From the NCBI GenBank assembly GCA_002110465.1, contig NEED01000069.1:124001-188000 (forward strand): DNA of 64,000 nt. The letters are read 5' to 3'. The notes below the pieces were generated by a model, which was not told the origin of the DNA, made no database searches, and was given only the letters and a program-made list of their open reading frames with translations. Numbering within the stretch: the stretch's first letter is position 1; every line of letters begins with the position of its first letter. Source of the stretch: an unicellular cyanobacterium SU2 (GTDB taxonomy: Bacteria > Cyanobacteriota > Cyanobacteriia > Cyanobacteriales > Microcystaceae). Below are positions 48,747-57,916 of this stretch, one piece after another. The translations under genes were made by a program, and so were the position numbers.

Positions 48747-49589
48747 ATGAATTCCCCCGTGAATCGGCTATCCGAATCACCCCCGTCTACTGATAGGCGA
48801 TCCTCAGATAGCTCTATGGTGCATCAAGTGCCTATTCCTTCTCCTAGTCATCCTAGACAGTATCGGGCTATCGGTCTTGTTAAAGGACAATATATGCGTT
48901 CTCAAGACAAAATAACCCGTGGTGTGTTAGTCACCACTGAGGGAACCGTCATTGATGCCGTGTTACTTGGACGAATGTTAAGCGTGGTCAAAAATCATCT
49001 AGATTTAGATCAACCCCATCTTTGGGTCGTTTATCCCCGTACGCGACCTAAAAACGATCAGCTTCATCTCCAAATTATGGGGGTTTGGGAACCTGAAACC
49101 TTGAGTCAAGCTCATGGTGTAGCCAGCTTAGATCAATCAATTTCCTCTTCAGCACTTCCGATGGAAAACGGGTATTTTTCTATCAGAGGAGAAGCGATTT
49201 TTGCTTCCCAAGAAAAACAAACGGTTATCATCAAAATTCGTCAATCGCCTAAAAAACAGCCGAACAAACCCAAGTTTTTTAAGGTAAAACTTAAAGGGAC
49301 TCTTCCTGACAGGCCGATTGGACATTTCTGGGACTTACAAGTTAAATTGCAACAAGATATATTACTGATTGAAACTGCTACAGATTTAGGATTTATTCCC
49401 AAGAAAAAACCTTTCTCGAAGTTTAATAAGCAAAACAGTCAACGTCCTCTTCAAAGGAGAGAAAAACGGCCATTGGACCCAGGCGATCGCCCCGACTTTC
49501 CTAAACAGTCTTTGGATAGACCTAAACCTGCTCCCAGGCGAAAACCTTTACCCAAACCCATCAAAGGGAATAGACGCAAAGATACCTAG
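48747..49589 (+). CDS. Conserved cyanobacterial protein with basic Pro-rich tail
   Basis: This soluble 280-residue protein starts with a Ser/Pro-rich segment. A compact central domain (about residues 38-205) includes YRAIGLVKGQYMRSQDKITR, GVLVTTEGTVIDAVLLGRML and HLWVVYPRTR. The C-terminal 60 residues are Lys/Arg/Pro-rich (KPLPKPIKGNRRKD), suggesting nucleic-acid or ribosome binding. I recognise it only as a cyanobacterial conserved type. It ends 9 nt before the TAXI gene, so they are likely one operon. Confidence 0.75.
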   Translation: MNSPVNRLSESPPSTDRRSSDSSMVHQVPIPSPSHPRQYRAIGLVKGQYMRSQDKITRGVLVTTEGTVIDAVLLGRMLSVVKNHLDLDQPHLWVVYPRTRPKNDQLHLQIMGVWEPETLSQAHGVASLDQSISSSALPMENGYFSIRGEAIFASQEKQTVIIKIRQSPKKQPNKPKFFKVKLKGTLPDRPIGHFWDLQVKLQQDILLIETATDLGFIPKKKPFSKFNKQNSQRPLQRREKRPLDPGDRPDFPKQSLDRPKPAPRRKPLPKPIKGNRRKDT

Positions 49590-49598
49590 TCTACTAAG

Positions 49599-50939
49599 TT
49601 GTTTCGTTCTCAGGAGAGTCCCATTATTGAATCTATTGTCAAAAAAGCAGTTCTTCCCCTTGTCCTAGGAAGTGCCATCATGGTCGGGGTATTTTCTTTT
49701 GCTTGGTTGCGCGATCGCCATCAAGTCCATACATTAACCTTAGCGACTGGGGCAGTAACTGGGCAATATTACGCTTTTGGTGAAGCATTAGCTAAAATCA
49801 TCCCTAAACATAACCCCCATCTTCGCCTAAAGATTATTGAGACTGATGGAGCCTTAGAAAACATCGAATTACTCCAGATAAAAAAGGCCGATCTTGCTAT
49901 TGTACAGAGTGATATTTCTGTTAGTCCGTCCATCAAAGCGGTTAGTTTTCTGTTTCCTGAAATATTTCATCTAATTGTTCGCCAAGAATCAGGAATTAAA
50001 GAAGTGGATGATTTAGAAGGAAAACGCATCGCCTTGATGCCTAAAGATAGTGGTTCTTACCAACTATTTTGGGCTTTGAGTCGTCATTATGAATTAGATG
50101 AAACGGACTTAGAAGCTATCCCCATGACTCCCCAGGATGCCCAGAATGCGCTCAAAGAAGGCCAAGTAGATGCTTTGTTTCAGGTTATCGGGTTGGGGAA
50201 CCCTTCAATGGCACAATTACTAAAAAATCCCCAATTACAACTAATTCCTATTGACCAAGCATCCGCTTTAAAATTAGTTCTTCCTGCATTAGAAAACTAT
50301 CAGATTCCTAAAGGAGCTTATGGGGGTGCTGAGCCGATTCCTCCTGAAGATTTGCCAGGGGTCGCGGTCAGAGCCGTTTTGGTAACTCGTCAAAAGACGC
50401 AACAAGATCTTATCTTTGAGCTTACCCGAATTTTATATGAAGCTCGTAATGATTTGGTTCAGGAATTTACCGAAGCAGCGATGATAAGATCCTCTGAAAC
50501 CTATCGAACTTGGGGCTTTTCTTTTCATTCAGGGGCGATTGCTTATTACGATCAAGGTAAACCAAGTTTTATTGTTGAATATGCTGAACCCATCGGGTTA
50601 ATTATTTCTGTTTCAGTTCTCGGGATTTCAAGTATTTGGCAGTTTCGGATGTGGTTACAAAATAGACAAAAAAACCGTGCTGATTTTTATAATTTGGAAC
50701 TTCTTGAACTGATGGATAAAATATATAAGGCTGAAGATTTGGAAAAATTACATCAGGTTAGAGAGCAATTATTTACAATGTTAGAGACGGTGATAGTTGA
50801 TTTAGATCAAGATCGAATTTCTCCTGAATCTTTCCAATCATTTACTTTTCCTTGGGAGGTGGCTTTACTGAGTATCTATCATCGAGAAAATTTGTTAATT
50901 AATTGTTCTTTAAAATATCAAGAAACTAAATCTTCATAA
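49599..50939 (+). CDS. Membrane-tethered TAXI-family TRAP solute-binding protein
   Basis: This 446-residue protein consists of a TM helix (about 17-37), a TAXI-type periplasmic binding domain (about 44-320) and a second TM helix (about 331-348), followed by a cytoplasmic region of about 95 residues. Hallmarks are LTLATGAVTGQYYAFGEALA, LAIVQSDISVSP and KRIALMPKDSGSYQLFWAL. No TRAP permease (DctM/DctQM) lies nearby. The tethered layout suggests signalling or presentation of a ligand rather than a free shuttle. The start is TTG 49599; the gene follows the basic protein gene by 9 nt. Confidence 0.85.
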   Translation: MFRSQESPIIESIVKKAVLPLVLGSAIMVGVFSFAWLRDRHQVHTLTLATGAVTGQYYAFGEALAKIIPKHNPHLRLKIIETDGALENIELLQIKKADLAIVQSDISVSPSIKAVSFLFPEIFHLIVRQESGIKEVDDLEGKRIALMPKDSGSYQLFWALSRHYELDETDLEAIPMTPQDAQNALKEGQVDALFQVIGLGNPSMAQLLKNPQLQLIPIDQASALKLVLPALENYQIPKGAYGGAEPIPPEDLPGVAVRAVLVTRQKTQQDLIFELTRILYEARNDLVQEFTEAAMIRSSETYRTWGFSFHSGAIAYYDQGKPSFIVEYAEPIGLIISVSVLGISSIWQFRMWLQNRQKNRADFYNLELLELMDKIYKAEDLEKLHQVREQLFTMLETVIVDLDQDRISPESFQSFTFPWEVALLSIYHRENLLINCSLKYQETKSS

Positions 50940-50943
50940 AACT

Positions 50944-51019
50944 AGGGAAAGTCACCAATCCACAGAATAATTGAGTTAATAATAGACCTTAATCATTCTG
51001 CCCATCCGCGACTTTCCCT
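50944..51019. terminator. Long inverted repeat between convergent TAXI and cpcG genes
   Basis: AGGGAAAGTC at 50944-50953 is perfectly inverted as GACTTTCCCT at 51010-51019, with an inner CAGAAT/ATTCTG stem. It lies between two convergent stop codons and could end both transcripts, though no T-run is present. Confidence 0.5.
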
Positions 51020-51062
51020 GGTAGTGTACCCTTAAGGTATTAGTCAACCGTTAACTCATTAA

Positions 51063-51815
51063 TTAACGCCGAGGCACAGAAGCGGCGATATCAATGCTTC
51101 CGGTAGACACCCTGGGGGTGGGATTCCCTTTAGAGCTTGGTAAACTACGCGCCATATTTAGGAATAGAGAAGGATCTCCAGCTTTGGCTTTTTTCTCTTG
51201 AGGTACAAAGCGACGAATTTCGTTTTGCCAAACAATTTGAGGGAAGCCCAAAATACCGCGATAGTAGCTATCGTAACGGGGAGATTGAATGTTAAAGGGT
51301 CTTTCTCCTTGATCCCGTCCAGGTAAGTTACGACGACGTTGGAAAGGAACGGTGTCGTAGCCGAAGTTTTCGAGATACTCATCGCTATTGAGTAGTTCAT
51401 CGAAGAAACCACCATAACCTTTAGTGGCAACAACGATGGACCAAGCGATTTTTTCCTGCTCGCTGTAAACGTCCCGTCCTAATACCCGTTGAACACACTG
51501 TTCAACAAATCGGTAGTTGCTGTTCTTTTCGTAGAAGCTGGTAATAAAGGTATTCGAGAGCAATAATCCACGAATAAAGTCCCGCACGGTAATTTGTCCA
51601 TTACGGAGTTGAGATTCGAGGAAAGGTTCGCGATCCCATCGGAACGCATGAAAGAAAATTTGACGATAAGCCGCTTCGATCAGGTTGTCCATATCTCCAG
51701 GGGAGAGTATGTTTTCCGTGGTATAAATCGTCGGCTGCTCGTCTCCTGGAACTACATATCCTTCTACTCGCGCATTTTGTGATTTTGGCGCGTAATTTAA
51801 AAGAGGAAGAGCCAA
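51063..51815 (-). CDS. cpcG: Phycobilisome rod-core linker CpcG
   Basis: This linker joins phycocyanin rods to the allophycocyanin core of the phycobilisome. It has 250 residues. The N-terminal linker domain (Pfam PBS linker) shows [40 protein letters not shown] and [20 protein letters not shown], then a CpcG-type C-terminus with Tyr-rich and Pro-rich parts ([19 protein letters not shown]). It lies third in a same-strand row with the CpcD-DUF1816 and lyase genes, though a 184-nt gap suggests its own promoter too. Confidence 0.96.
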   Translation of the reverse strand: MALPLLNYAPKSQNARVEGYVVPGDEQPTIYTTENILSPGDMDNLIEAAYRQIFFHAFRWDREPFLESQLRNGQITVRDFIRGLLLSNTFITSFYEKNSNYRFVEQCVQRVLGRDVYSEQEKIAWSIVVATKGYGGFFDELLNSDEYLENFGYDTVPFQRRRNLPGRDQGERPFNIQSPRYDSYYRGILGFPQIVWQNEIRRFVPQEKKAKAGDPSLFLNMARSLPSSKGNPTPRVSTGSIDIAASVPRR

Positions 51816-51999
51816 GTTGAACCTCCGTTATTTTACAAATTCTTAAAAACTGTAATCCTAATCATAAGGGAGTAGGGGACGCTAGGGGGAAAAAGGTTAA
51901 CATTTATTACAAATTGAGTCATGGGACACAAGGTAATATGTTCCAATGCCTTAGTTCAAGTACCTCTTTTTGTGTCTAACTTTTCCCCTTTTCCCTCTT

Positions 52000-52596
52000 C
52001 TACCATCCTGTAATCGAATGAAAGGCGTTTTGGGGTTGGGTATTCTCGTCTGACTCTTGACCCTCTTCTGGAGTCTCTTTTGTTCGCATTTCAGCGCAAA
52101 AAGTGGCGGTATTAAATCCCCCAAACCGTTGGACGGTGCTGGTTCTTAGCCGTAAGTTGGGATCGGCAAACCAAAACCGTTCTATGGTACTCATTGTGTC
52201 ATATTCCGTAATCAGGACTAAAGCTTCTTGGTCATCAATGTGATAACGACCCGCGATAGGGACTATTTCTGCATATCCTCGTTCCCGTAATAACATTCCT
52301 TGACGGGGATTGTCTGAGTCAGGAATTAAGGCAAAAATAGTGTTTCCTTGATGGTTTTCGTCTTCTTTGTCCCAGGCCATCGAACCATCCCAACTGACAA
52401 AGGCTCCCCCGATCGCTAAATTGGGATCGACTTCGTGGAGTTGACAAATTTCTTTGATTTTAGGGTGATCAGCCCCTAAGGCTTCCACAAAAATCTCTGA
52501 ATTGCCAATTTCAGCCCGCCGAAAAGCGAGATGATGGGTTGTGCGCTGCGATCGCCACTGTCCTGAACTTTGTTGGAAAAATTCCATTGCATCCAC
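52000..52596 (-). CDS. cpcS: CpcS/CpeS-type phycobiliprotein lyase
   Basis: This chromophore lyase attaches phycocyanobilin to Cys-82-type sites of phycobiliproteins. It has 198 residues of lipocalin-like beta-barrel. It begins MDAMEFFQQSSGQWRSQRTT then HHLAFRRAE, the conserved CpcS/CpeS start, and continues with ERFWFADPNLRLRTSTVQRFGG. The C-terminal 30 residues are acidic and variable. It lies between the CpcD-DUF1816 gene and cpcG, as part of a phycobilisome assembly cluster. Confidence 0.92.
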   Translation of the reverse strand: MDAMEFFQQSSGQWRSQRTTHHLAFRRAEIGNSEIFVEALGADHPKIKEICQLHEVDPNLAIGGAFVSWDGSMAWDKEDENHQGNTIFALIPDSDNPRQGMLLRERGYAEIVPIAGRYHIDDQEALVLITEYDTMSTIERFWFADPNLRLRTSTVQRFGGFNTATFCAEMRTKETPEEGQESDENTQPQNAFHSITGW

Positions 52597-52661
52597 GATG
52601 GTTACAACTCCTTCTTTTTTTTGACCCTACTTTGACCTATTGTGACATTGATGTTTATACT

Positions 52662-53123
52662 TCATGCTTCTTCGTCCCATTCTTGGGTGAGGATTTGAGG
52701 CTGACATTGTTTAACATTGATAGTAATGTTTTGCGCCCCTTCTTCGTGTAAGTCTTCTACATAGCCTCCTTGGTTAGTCACGGCTTCTTCACAGCTATCA
52801 AACGGTCCAAAATAGTAGAGACACTTGGGGTTGGTGGTGGAAATTTCTACCCACCAGGGAAGTTCTAGATGTTGGTGAATGACTTGTGCGACTTCGGTTT
52901 CTGTGAGGGGTTCAATAGCTCCTACAGGAGTAATAGTGACTATTTTCCCTCCTAATCGTTGAATCCTCTGCATTTCTTCATTCATTCTTTCATAGGGAAC
53001 TTTAAGCAAAAGTTTTCCCTGACGGTACATTAAACCGTTGATTTTCTTGAGTCCACTTGTCTGAGGTTGGATCACCACTTCATAGAGGAAAACTCGGCCA
53101 TTTACGTCGTTGTTACTTACCAT
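52662..53123 (-). CDS. CpcD-like linker fused to DUF1816
   Basis: This 153-residue protein joins two small domains. Residues about 9-62 (RVFLYEVVIQPQ to LLLKVPYERMNEEMQRIQRL then GGKIVTITPV) form a CpcD-type capping linker domain, as also seen in rod linkers and ferredoxin-NADP reductase. Residues about 83-145 (LPWWVEISTTNPKCLYYFGP then FDSCEEAVTNQGGYVEDLHE) form a DUF1816 domain. It probably docks on phycobilisome rods and brings DUF1816 there. It is first in the row with cpcS and cpcG. Confidence 0.88.
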   Translation of the reverse strand: MVSNNDVNGRVFLYEVVIQPQTSGLKKINGLMYRQGKLLLKVPYERMNEEMQRIQRLGGKIVTITPVGAIEPLTETEVAQVIHQHLELPWWVEISTTNPKCLYYFGPFDSCEEAVTNQGGYVEDLHEEGAQNITINVKQCQPQILTQEWDEEA

Positions 53124-53424
53124 GTTAGTTGGGATTACTGGGTAGATACTGGTTCAATGAAAGATCCCCTTAATTAGAATAATCAGGGAAAATCATTAGG
53201 TTTTTTTTAAAACGTAACAGTTTGTAAATTTATCAATTGCCCTTAGCCTATCATGGCTTGTAGCTTTTCTCTAATCAATACTGGGCGAAAACTTCTCGAT
53301 GGTTAACGATCTTTCTAGATTTTATCGTTTATTAACTCTATAAACTGCAACTACAGACAAAATTTCCTTCTTAGTCATGGATTACCCCATTTATCTTAAT
53401 TCTCTGATATATAATCAAAAATAG

Positions 53425-53658
53425 CGAATTTATATTAACCCAACTCGTTACTTTCAAGGAATAACCCCTGAAGTTTGGGAATTTAAAATTGGTGGCTATC
53501 AAGTCTTGGAAAAATGGTTAAAAGATCGCAAAAAAGCTAAAATCACTTTATCCTTTAATGAAATAGTACACTATCAAAAAATAATTTTTGCTCTCCATGA
53601 AACAATACAAATTATGACAAAAATTGATATTATAATCCCTGGATTTCCGATAGAATAG
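53425..53658 (+). pseudogene. C-terminal remnant of a type ISP restriction-modification enzyme
   Basis: After a stop at 53422-53424, about 77 codons read INPTRYFQGITPEVWEFKIG and then GYQVLEKWLKDRKKAKITLS, ending FALHETIQIMTKIDIIIPG before TAG 53656-53658. The VWEFKIGGYQVLEKWLKDRK block is typical of the C-terminus of single-chain type ISP enzymes. The helicase and methylase parts are absent, so the gene is decayed. The remaining 53124-53424 gap shows nothing I can support. Confidence 0.75.
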
Positions 53659-53710
53659 ATTGAGAGAGTTAATAGGTTTAAAAAAACTCATAATTTTTAA
53701 AAATAAAACC

Positions 53711-54148
53711 ATGACAGGAATTATCGATACCCTAAAATCTCTGATCAACCAACATCAAACCCAAGTCCGCAACCGACAATTTGTGGAAGCAGTAATGGGT
53801 TCTATTGCATTATTAGCATTAGCAGATGGAGAGATTAGTTTTGCTGAATTAATGGCTAGAGATTACTTTCTTGATCATGTTCAACAATTACAAATTATTG
53901 AACCCAATGAAGCAGCAGAATTATTTCGTAGCTATGCTGAAACCATCGAAGCAGATCCCCAAGCAGGAAAAGATAAAGTCTGGAATTTAGTCTCAATTTT
54001 TTGTGGAGATGAAATTTTAGCCCCTTTGTTATTACGCATTTGTAACGCTATTGCGAAAGCTGATAGTAATTATAGTGAAAAAGAACAAGCAATTATTACA
54101 AAATTGGCTGAAATCTTAGGATTAGAAAACTCTCAATATCTAAACTAA
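53711..54148 (+). CDS. TerB-like tellurite-resistance family protein
   Basis: This 145-residue helical protein starts at ATG 53711; the in-frame ATG 53660 adds a basic prefix unlike the family. The TerB-like pattern is AVMGSIALLALADGEISFAE and IAKADSNYSEKEQAIITKLA, two similar acidic metal-binding-like motifs (ADGEIS, ADSNYS). Its role is unknown; actual tellurite resistance is not implied. Confidence 0.8.
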   Translation: MTGIIDTLKSLINQHQTQVRNRQFVEAVMGSIALLALADGEISFAELMARDYFLDHVQQLQIIEPNEAAELFRSYAETIEADPQAGKDKVWNLVSIFCGDEILAPLLLRICNAIAKADSNYSEKEQAIITKLAEILGLENSQYLN

Positions 54149-54265
54149 ATATTATCTTGATAATTATTTGATAAACAGTTTGTACCTCTATTAGAATTGA
54201 CCGTTGGGATACTTGATTTTATGAATAACGTCCTGACTACGAACAAATATATGACATATTAATAG

Positions 54266-55357
54266 CTACATTGATAAACAGTCTCTAATGATTTCAGAGG
54301 AAACGCGATCGCTAATAATAACTTTACCTATTTCCGTGGGAAGAATAAAGCGAACTTTACCGGCTTTCACTTTTTTATCCGTTTGTAAAATATCAATAAC
54401 TTTCTCAATTTCTAACGTTTTGGGAAAACCAGTTGGTAATCCCACTTTTGCAATTAAATTATCCTGTTGTTTAGCTTCTTCTTCAGTCCACAATTGTAAT
54501 TTAACGGCAATTTTTCCCGCCGCTACCATTCCCATTCCTACTGCTTCCCCATGATTAATTGTTTCATATCCGGTTAAACTTTCTATGGCATGACCAATAG
54601 TATGACCGTAATTTAAAATAGCCCGTAACCCCGCTTCTTTTTCGTCTTGACTCACTACATCTACCTTTGCTTGGCAAGACCGAGTTATAATTGTTTGCAA
54701 TAATTCCTGACTTAAACTATCCAAATTATCAAGGGTTTTGGCTCGTTCTAATTGGCTAAATAAATCTTGATCCCAAATAATTCCATATTTGATAACTTCC
54801 GCCATTCCTGCGCGAAATTCCCTCACTGGTAAAGTTTTTAAGACCAAAGGATCAATAAAGACTAAACGAGGTTGATAAAATGCCCCAATGAGGTTTTTTC
54901 CTTGGGGATGATTAACCCCTGTTTTCCCGCCAATAGAGGCATCCACCATGGCTAAAAGAGAGGTAGGAACCTGGACAAAATTGATTCCTCTCAGCCATGT
55001 AGCCGCCGCAAACCCTGTCATATCACCGATCACCCCTCCCCCCAAAGCTACCATAGTTGAAGACCGTTCGAGACGATTTTCTAAGGCAGTATCATAAATT
55101 TGGGCAATAGAGTCTAGGGTTTTGTAGGGTTCTCCAGGGGGAATGAGATGGGTAAACACTTCAAATCCCGATTTTGCTAAGGAATTGACGACTAAATCGC
55201 CATAATAGTCAAAAATTTCGGGGTTAGAAATCAGAAGAATTTTTTTACCTAGGTTGAGGGGTTCAAGATGACTCCCTAATTGGCTGAGACTATTTGAAGC
55301 GATCGCAACTTTATACGAGGTATGGGGTAACTTAACTTGAACGATTGAAGACATCAC
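54266..55357 (-). CDS. aroB: 3-Dehydroquinate synthase
   Basis: This NAD- and zinc-dependent enzyme converts DAHP to 3-dehydroquinate in the shikimate pathway. It has 363 residues. The glycine-rich motif [20 protein letters not shown], the substrate segment [19 protein letters not shown], and the zinc ligands in [13 protein letters not shown] plus [11 protein letters not shown] are intact. It is monocistronic, facing the TerB-like gene. Confidence 0.98.
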   Translation of the reverse strand: MMSSIVQVKLPHTSYKVAIASNSLSQLGSHLEPLNLGKKILLISNPEIFDYYGDLVVNSLAKSGFEVFTHLIPPGEPYKTLDSIAQIYDTALENRLERSSTMVALGGGVIGDMTGFAAATWLRGINFVQVPTSLLAMVDASIGGKTGVNHPQGKNLIGAFYQPRLVFIDPLVLKTLPVREFRAGMAEVIKYGIIWDQDLFSQLERAKTLDNLDSLSQELLQTIITRSCQAKVDVVSQDEKEAGLRAILNYGHTIGHAIESLTGYETINHGEAVGMGMVAAGKIAVKLQLWTEEEAKQQDNLIAKVGLPTGFPKTLEIEKVIDILQTDKKVKAGKVRFILPTEIGKVIISDRVSSEIIRDCLSM

Positions 55358-55485
55358 CGAATCAACTATGGCCTCTTAATAGGTATCGTCAATATTAATT
55401 AATCGTAAACTATCGTACCATAAGCCAAAGGCTGTACCCTAAAATAAATTGAGACTAAAAATTTTTAACCTTGAAGTCCCAAAAA

Positions 55486-55872
55486 ATGACCGAAATTTCT
55501 ACACTCACTATCAAACTATTAGGATTACGTAACACCAAGGGAGCAGTTTGTATTGCTTTATTTGACGGACCAAAAGGTTATCCTAATCGTTCACAAGAAG
55601 CCATTAAATCTCAATGTTTTCCTATCAGAGAAAATCCTCCACTAATTATCTTTAGTGACCTTCCCTATGGATGCTATGCGGCGGCAGTTTTCCACGATGA
55701 GAATACTGATTCTGAGTTAAATTTTAATGCTTTGGGAATACCAAAAGAGGGCATTGGTTTTTCTGGAAATCCTAAACTGTGGAAAGGAGTTCCCTCCTAT
55801 AAAAAAGTTGAATTTGAATTTACTCCTCAAAACAAAAGTCTTGATATTCAACTGAAATATTGGTCAATTTAA
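55486..55872 (+). CDS. DUF2141 family protein
   Basis: This 128-residue beta-sandwich protein shows LTIKLLGLRNTKGAVCIALF, LPYGCYAAAVFHDENTDSEL and GIPKEGIGFSGNPK, the DUF2141 signature. Unlike most members it has no signal peptide. I use ATG 55486, inside CAAAAAATG; TTG 55471 is the alternative. It is divergent from aroB. Function is unknown. Confidence 0.85.
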   Translation: MTEISTLTIKLLGLRNTKGAVCIALFDGPKGYPNRSQEAIKSQCFPIRENPPLIIFSDLPYGCYAAAVFHDENTDSELNFNALGIPKEGIGFSGNPKLWKGVPSYKKVEFEFTPQNKSLDIQLKYWSI

Positions 55873-55954
55873 GTATCAATAACTCTCTTGATTATTTATA
55901 TAAATATAAAGATTATACTTGATTTATAGTTAGATAATATGTTGATATTAAGCC

Positions 55955-56560
55955 ATGAAGTTACCATCCTTAATGATCTTCCTTTTATTAGGAGGGTTTT
56001 CCTTAACGAGTTGTTCTAAAACTAGCCAAAATTTATACCGATTAGAATTAGAACGAGAATGTATAGAATGTAATTTAGAAGGGGTTAATTTATCTAGAGA
56101 AAATCTTGGACTTAAATATAGAATTCCTAGTAGTAGTTCCCCTTTATCCGTAACCCCATTTGGATTGGATAAGGCAACTCCGGTTAATCTCACCAAAGCT
56201 AATTTAGCGAATGCTAATTTTTTTCAAGCTGATTTATCAGGAATAATTCTTCAAGAAGCTAATTTAATCAACGCTAATCTTAGTGAATCAGATTTAGAGG
56301 AAGCACAATTAAATCTAGCCAATCTTCAAGGAGCAAACCTAGAAAATGCCAATCTTCAAGAGGCTAACTTAGAAAATGCCAATCTTCAGGGGGCTGATTT
56401 ACGAGGTGTTAATCTCCAAGGGGCTAACTTAGAAAATGCCAATCTTCAAGGGGCTGATTTACGAGGCGTTAATCTTGAGGGAACAAGACTAAAAGGGATT
56501 AGTACCGATCAGAAAACTCTTTGGCAAGAAATACCACTATCAAACAATGATGTCCGTTGA
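55955..56560 (+). CDS. Pentapeptide-repeat lipoprotein
   Basis: This 201-residue protein has a lipoprotein signal ending in LTSC (Cys20) and then pentapeptide repeats of the A(D/N)LXX type from about residue 78 to 180. The central part is built of near-identical NLQGANLENA and NLQGADLRGV blocks, clearly repeated at DNA level (about 56325-56480). This implies recent tandem duplication and possible length variation. It would fold as a quadrilateral beta-helix on a membrane surface. It lies just upstream of petL. Confidence 0.87.
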   Translation: MKLPSLMIFLLLGGFSLTSCSKTSQNLYRLELERECIECNLEGVNLSRENLGLKYRIPSSSSPLSVTPFGLDKATPVNLTKANLANANFFQADLSGIILQEANLINANLSESDLEEAQLNLANLQGANLENANLQEANLENANLQGADLRGVNLQGANLENANLQGADLRGVNLEGTRLKGISTDQKTLWQEIPLSNNDVR

Positions 56561-56617
56561 GGAGCGTCTTCTAGTACAATAGCTCAATAGTCATTATTAT
56601 TAGGAGTTGTTAGAAAA

Positions 56618-56719
56618 ATGTCTGGTTTTGCTATCGCAGCGTTTGCAGGATATCTCATTGTCTTTACAGTAATCGCCCTAGGATTATATTTTGGCCTACG
56701 AGTTGCCAAAATCATCTAA
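56618..56719 (+). CDS. petL: Cytochrome b6f subunit PetL-like protein
   Basis: This 33-residue single-helix membrane protein, MSGFAIAAFAGYLIVFTVIA then LGLYFGLRVAKII, has TAGGAG about 14 nt upstream of the start. The core hydrophobic stretch followed by a short basic end (RVAKII) fits PetL, a peripheral small subunit that stabilises the b6f dimer. Other tiny thylakoid subunits have different signatures (PetG, PetN and PetM do not match), so PetL is the best but not certain assignment. Confidence 0.65.
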   Translation: MSGFAIAAFAGYLIVFTVIALGLYFGLRVAKII

Positions 56720-56790
56720 GAATCATCAGTAACCAGTGATTGCTGATCATTGGTTACTATCAAACTAACTATCGAAGCACAATTATTTTC

Positions 56791-56830
56791 TACGTTTGTA
56801 GTGAGGGCTTTAGCCCTATCAGAAAAGTCC
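56791..56830. repeat. Interspersed palindromic repeat, short copy
   Basis: TACGTTTGTAGTGAGGGCTT continues with TAGCCCTATC, the same GTAGT plus AGGGCTTTAGCCCT core as the repeats after ychF. It is located between petL and the HDAC-like gene. Confidence 0.6.
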
Positions 56831-56840
56831 GAATCATGAC

Positions 56841-57761
56841 TTATTTGTTAAGACAGGGTTCAATAGTTGCTACAACAGATTGAGCTAACGCTTCTAAATC
56901 ATAACCCCCTTCTAACCCAAAAAGAATAGGACGGGTTAAGGTTAGTAAATATTGAGTAAAAATACCATAATCAGAGGGCTGTAAGGAAATTCCCGCCAAA
57001 GGATCAGCGTGATTAGCATCATATCCAGCACTAACAATGAGAAAATCAGGGTTAAAGTTCTCTAAAAAAGGCATAACTTGGGTTTCAAAAGCCTTTTGAT
57101 ATTCTATTAGGGTGCTTCCTGCTTTCATTGGGATGTTAAGAACATTATTGTGTTGTCCGCGATCGCTGGCTTTACCAGTTCCTGGGTAACAGGGAAATTG
57201 ATGTAAGGAACAATAAGCGATAGTTGGGTTACTTTCCACAATTGCTTGAGTCCCGTTTCCGTGGTGAACATCCCAATCAAGAATAGCCACCCGATTTACT
57301 TGAGGCTGTTCTAAACTATAGTAGGCTGCGATCGCCGCGTTAGAAAAGAGGCAAAATCCCATTCCCGTCTCTCTAACTGCATGATGGCCAGGAGGACGGG
57401 CTAACACAAACGTCGGGTTCTGGTGGGCTAAAACTTGGTCTACGCCATCTAACCAAGCACTAACGGCTAATAAAGCAATCTCATAACTTTGGGAAGAGAC
57501 GGGGGTATCCATATCTAACATTCCCCCTCCCTTGGCTGCGATTTCTTGAACTCGTTTGATATAACTAGGGAGATGAATTTTTTCTAAATAAGGGATAACA
57601 TCCCGTTGGGTAAGAGAAGTAGGAGAAACCCACGACACGCGATCGCCCCAGGAGACTTGTTGTAAATGATTAACAATCGCTGTGAGACGTTGGGGACATT
57701 CGGGGTGAAAAGATCCCGTTTTGTGTTTGAGGAAATCGTCAGAATAAATCAGGGAAAACAT
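56841..57761 (-). CDS. Histone-deacetylase-family hydrolase
   Basis: This zinc-dependent deacetylase-fold protein of 306 residues has a complete active site: LARPPGHHAVRETGMGFCLF (charge-relay His pair), VNRVAILDWDVHHGNGTQAI (zinc Asp and His) and FLIVSAGYDANHADPLAGIS (zinc Asp), and it ends with LFGLEGGYDLEAL. Bacterial members act on acetylated polyamines, acetoin-related compounds or proteins; the substrate is not readable here. It is monocistronic. Confidence 0.95.
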   Translation of the reverse strand: MFSLIYSDDFLKHKTGSFHPECPQRLTAIVNHLQQVSWGDRVSWVSPTSLTQRDVIPYLEKIHLPSYIKRVQEIAAKGGGMLDMDTPVSSQSYEIALLAVSAWLDGVDQVLAHQNPTFVLARPPGHHAVRETGMGFCLFSNAAIAAYYSLEQPQVNRVAILDWDVHHGNGTQAIVESNPTIAYCSLHQFPCYPGTGKASDRGQHNNVLNIPMKAGSTLIEYQKAFETQVMPFLENFNPDFLIVSAGYDANHADPLAGISLQPSDYGIFTQYLLTLTRPILFGLEGGYDLEALAQSVVATIEPCLNK

Positions 57762-57916
57762 GATCTTTTTTAACCATGAACTATTTCTGTTATGCTTTTC
57801 CCGAAGCCAATATTTTGACTATGGCAGGTTTTTCGGTGAGTCAAGAATTAGATAAAAAACCCTATCTAGATTTTCTTAGATTTCAAAAAGCAGCTAACAG
57901 GAATCACACCATTACT

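Noticed and set aside
53548-53748. Minus-strand frame at the TerB-like gene start
   Set aside because: It overlaps the type ISP remnant and the TerB-like gene start, is AT-rich low complexity and has no homologous pattern.
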